DNA from: Pseudomonadota bacterium
GTDB lineage: Bacteria > Pseudomonadota > Alphaproteobacteria > Azospirillales > Azospirillaceae
Direction of reading: 5' to 3'
DNA length: 5,798 bases
NCBI GenBank assembly: GCA_023412175.1
Contig: JAEYOB010000822.1
Coordinates: 1-5,798 of the forward strand
Shown here: piece after piece, positions 5,305-5,798 of the stretch
How the letters are laid out: every line of letters begins with the position of its first letter
Numbering within the stretch: the first letter of the stretch is position 1
Translations under genes and position numbers: made by a program
Notes under the pieces: generated by a model
Database searches by the model: none
What the model was told of the DNA's origin: nothing
The model's input: the letters and a program-made list of their open reading frames with translations, nothing else

Positions 5305-5718
5305 ATGGGGCAGAACACGACACGCCTGCAATGGAGCGATGACTATCGCACCGGAATCCCGACACTCGACGACCAGCATTTGACCATACTCCTTTTGTAC
5401 AATGATGTGCTGAGGGCGCTGGAGGGGCGTGCGTCGCAGCACATGGTGGCAGAGACCATCGATTCGCTGATCTTCTTTATGCGCAAGCACTTCGCTTGGG
5501 AGAAGCGTTTCATGGACTCCACCGGTTACCACCGCGCGGCGGAGCACGCGGCGCGGCACGACCGGTTCGAATCGGTGGCGCAGGCGTTCTACCAGTACCT
5601 GGGTTTGGCCGGCGGCGGGGAGACCTTCGCCGGCTTCGCCCGCGACTGGATCCTCGAACACATCCACGCCGACCGCGACATTCCCGCCGTCCTGGCGGCG
5701 GGGAGCGCGACCGAATAG
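5305..5718 (+). CDS. Bacteriohemerythrin
   Basis: A 137-residue single-domain hemerythrin, the usual size. These four-helix bundles hold a non-haem di-iron centre that binds O2 for storage, delivery or sensing in the cytoplasm. Ligands in order (numbered from the ATG at 5305): TLDDQH with His25; HFAWE with His62 and Glu66; HAARH with His81 and His85; and WILEHIHADRD with His119. The final ligand normally follows the helix-D histidine as HxxxxD. Here position +5 is Arg124, and acids sit at +4 (Asp123) and +6 (Asp125). Trp10 and the YRTGIPTLD entry motif are typical. I prefer this ATG because GGGTGGA ends six bases upstream (5292-5298); an in-frame ATG at 5290 adds five residues but has only a poorly spaced AAGGGA. 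The gene has its own promoter, is divergent from lolA and converges on ftsK. Confidence 0.93.
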   Translation: MGQNTTRLQWSDDYRTGIPTLDDQHLTILLLYNDVLRALEGRASQHMVAETIDSLIFFMRKHFAWEKRFMDSTGYHRAAEHAARHDRFESVAQAFYQYLGLAGGGETFAGFARDWILEHIHADRDIPAVLAAGSATE

Positions 5719-5735
5719 GGGGGCGTAGAGCCCCC
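5719..5735. terminator. Possible hairpin terminator between hemerythrin and ftsK
   Basis: GGGGGC (5719-5724) and GCCCCC (5730-5735) form a 6-bp GC stem with loop GTAGA. It starts immediately after the hemerythrin stop and ends 8 bases before the ftsK stop on the other strand. Neither side has a real T run (plus side GTCCGTCTCT), so its strength is doubtful, but its position between convergent genes supports the call. Confidence 0.4.
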
Positions 5736-5743
5736 GTCCGTCT

Positions 5744-5798
5744 CTACTCGTCGATGTTCCGCGCCAGCACCTCGCGCTTGCCGGCGTGGTTGGGCTTG
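5744..5798 (-). CDS. ftsK: DNA translocase FtsK, C-terminal end only
   Basis: The last 17 codons of a minus-strand gene enter from the right edge and end at the TAG at 5744-5746. The residues read KPNHAGKREVLARNIDE. This matches the end of the FtsK gamma winged-helix domain, whose known bacterial C-termini end in a similar H-x-G-x-REVL pattern. FtsK is the septal DNA pump that resolves and segregates chromosome termini at division; the gamma domain reads polar KOPS sites. The call also rests on lolA lying downstream on the same strand, a neighbourhood I recall from other alphaproteobacteria. The visible part is too short for certainty. Confidence 0.72.
   Translation of the reverse strand, partial: KPNHAGKREVLARNIDE

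Noticed and set aside
5084..5365. N-terminal extension of LolA to 304 residues
   Set aside because: The extension crosses the hemerythrin promoter and start, has no conserved content, and would bury the signal peptide; the GTG at 5083 has a ribosome binding site.

Overview
The base composition is GC-rich. The gene set is an ftsK C-terminus next to lolA, plus a GNAT acetyltransferase, exonuclease III, a fumarylacetoacetate-hydrolase (FAH) family enzyme, MarR, a C26 glutamine amidotransferase-like hydrolase and bacteriohemerythrin. Together these suggest an alphaproteobacterium, most likely of the Rhodospirillales/Azospirillaceae type. That placement is inference from gene style and neighbourhood, not from a marker gene. 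The window looks like ordinary chromosomal housekeeping and metabolic DNA. I see no insertion sequence, phage gene, CRISPR array, tRNA or rRNA.

Layout, left to right. The left edge holds the N-terminal 124 codons of a histidine phosphatase (minus), divergent from a RimJ/RimL-type GNAT acetyltransferase (plus, 466-1197). A hairpin at 1205-1227 separates the GNAT gene from the convergent exonuclease III gene (minus, 1239-2033). Exonuclease III lies 16 bp behind a FAH-family hydrolase (minus, 2050-2733), and the two probably form an operon. A 333-bp gap (2734-3066) follows, ending at a divergent MarR regulator (plus, 3067-3573). A convergent junction with an 8-bp perfect inverted repeat (3615-3634) leads to a C26 gamma-glutamyl hydrolase (minus, 3708-4454). 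Its start codon overlaps the stop codon of lolA (minus, 4451-5083). A bacteriohemerythrin gene (plus, 5305-5718) sits behind a near-consensus housekeeping promoter (5210-5239). It converges on the last 17 codons of ftsK (minus, 5744-5798).

How the genes may work together. MarR and the FAH enzyme form a classic divergent regulator/enzyme arrangement, so MarR may control the FAH-xth operon, itself, or both. LolA and the C26 hydrolase are probably translationally coupled, although their biochemical roles have no obvious link. The hemerythrin gene has its own promoter and splits what is often a close ftsK-lolA neighbourhood.

The most interesting non-coding signal is in the FAH upstream region. 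Read on the minus strand, it holds a compact set of nested inverted repeats followed directly by a 12-bp terminator-like hairpin and a T-rich tract (2802-2899). A second copy of one terminator arm lies upstream and could form a competing pairing. This is compatible with an attenuator-type leader or a small terminated RNA. I could not match it to a known riboswitch class.
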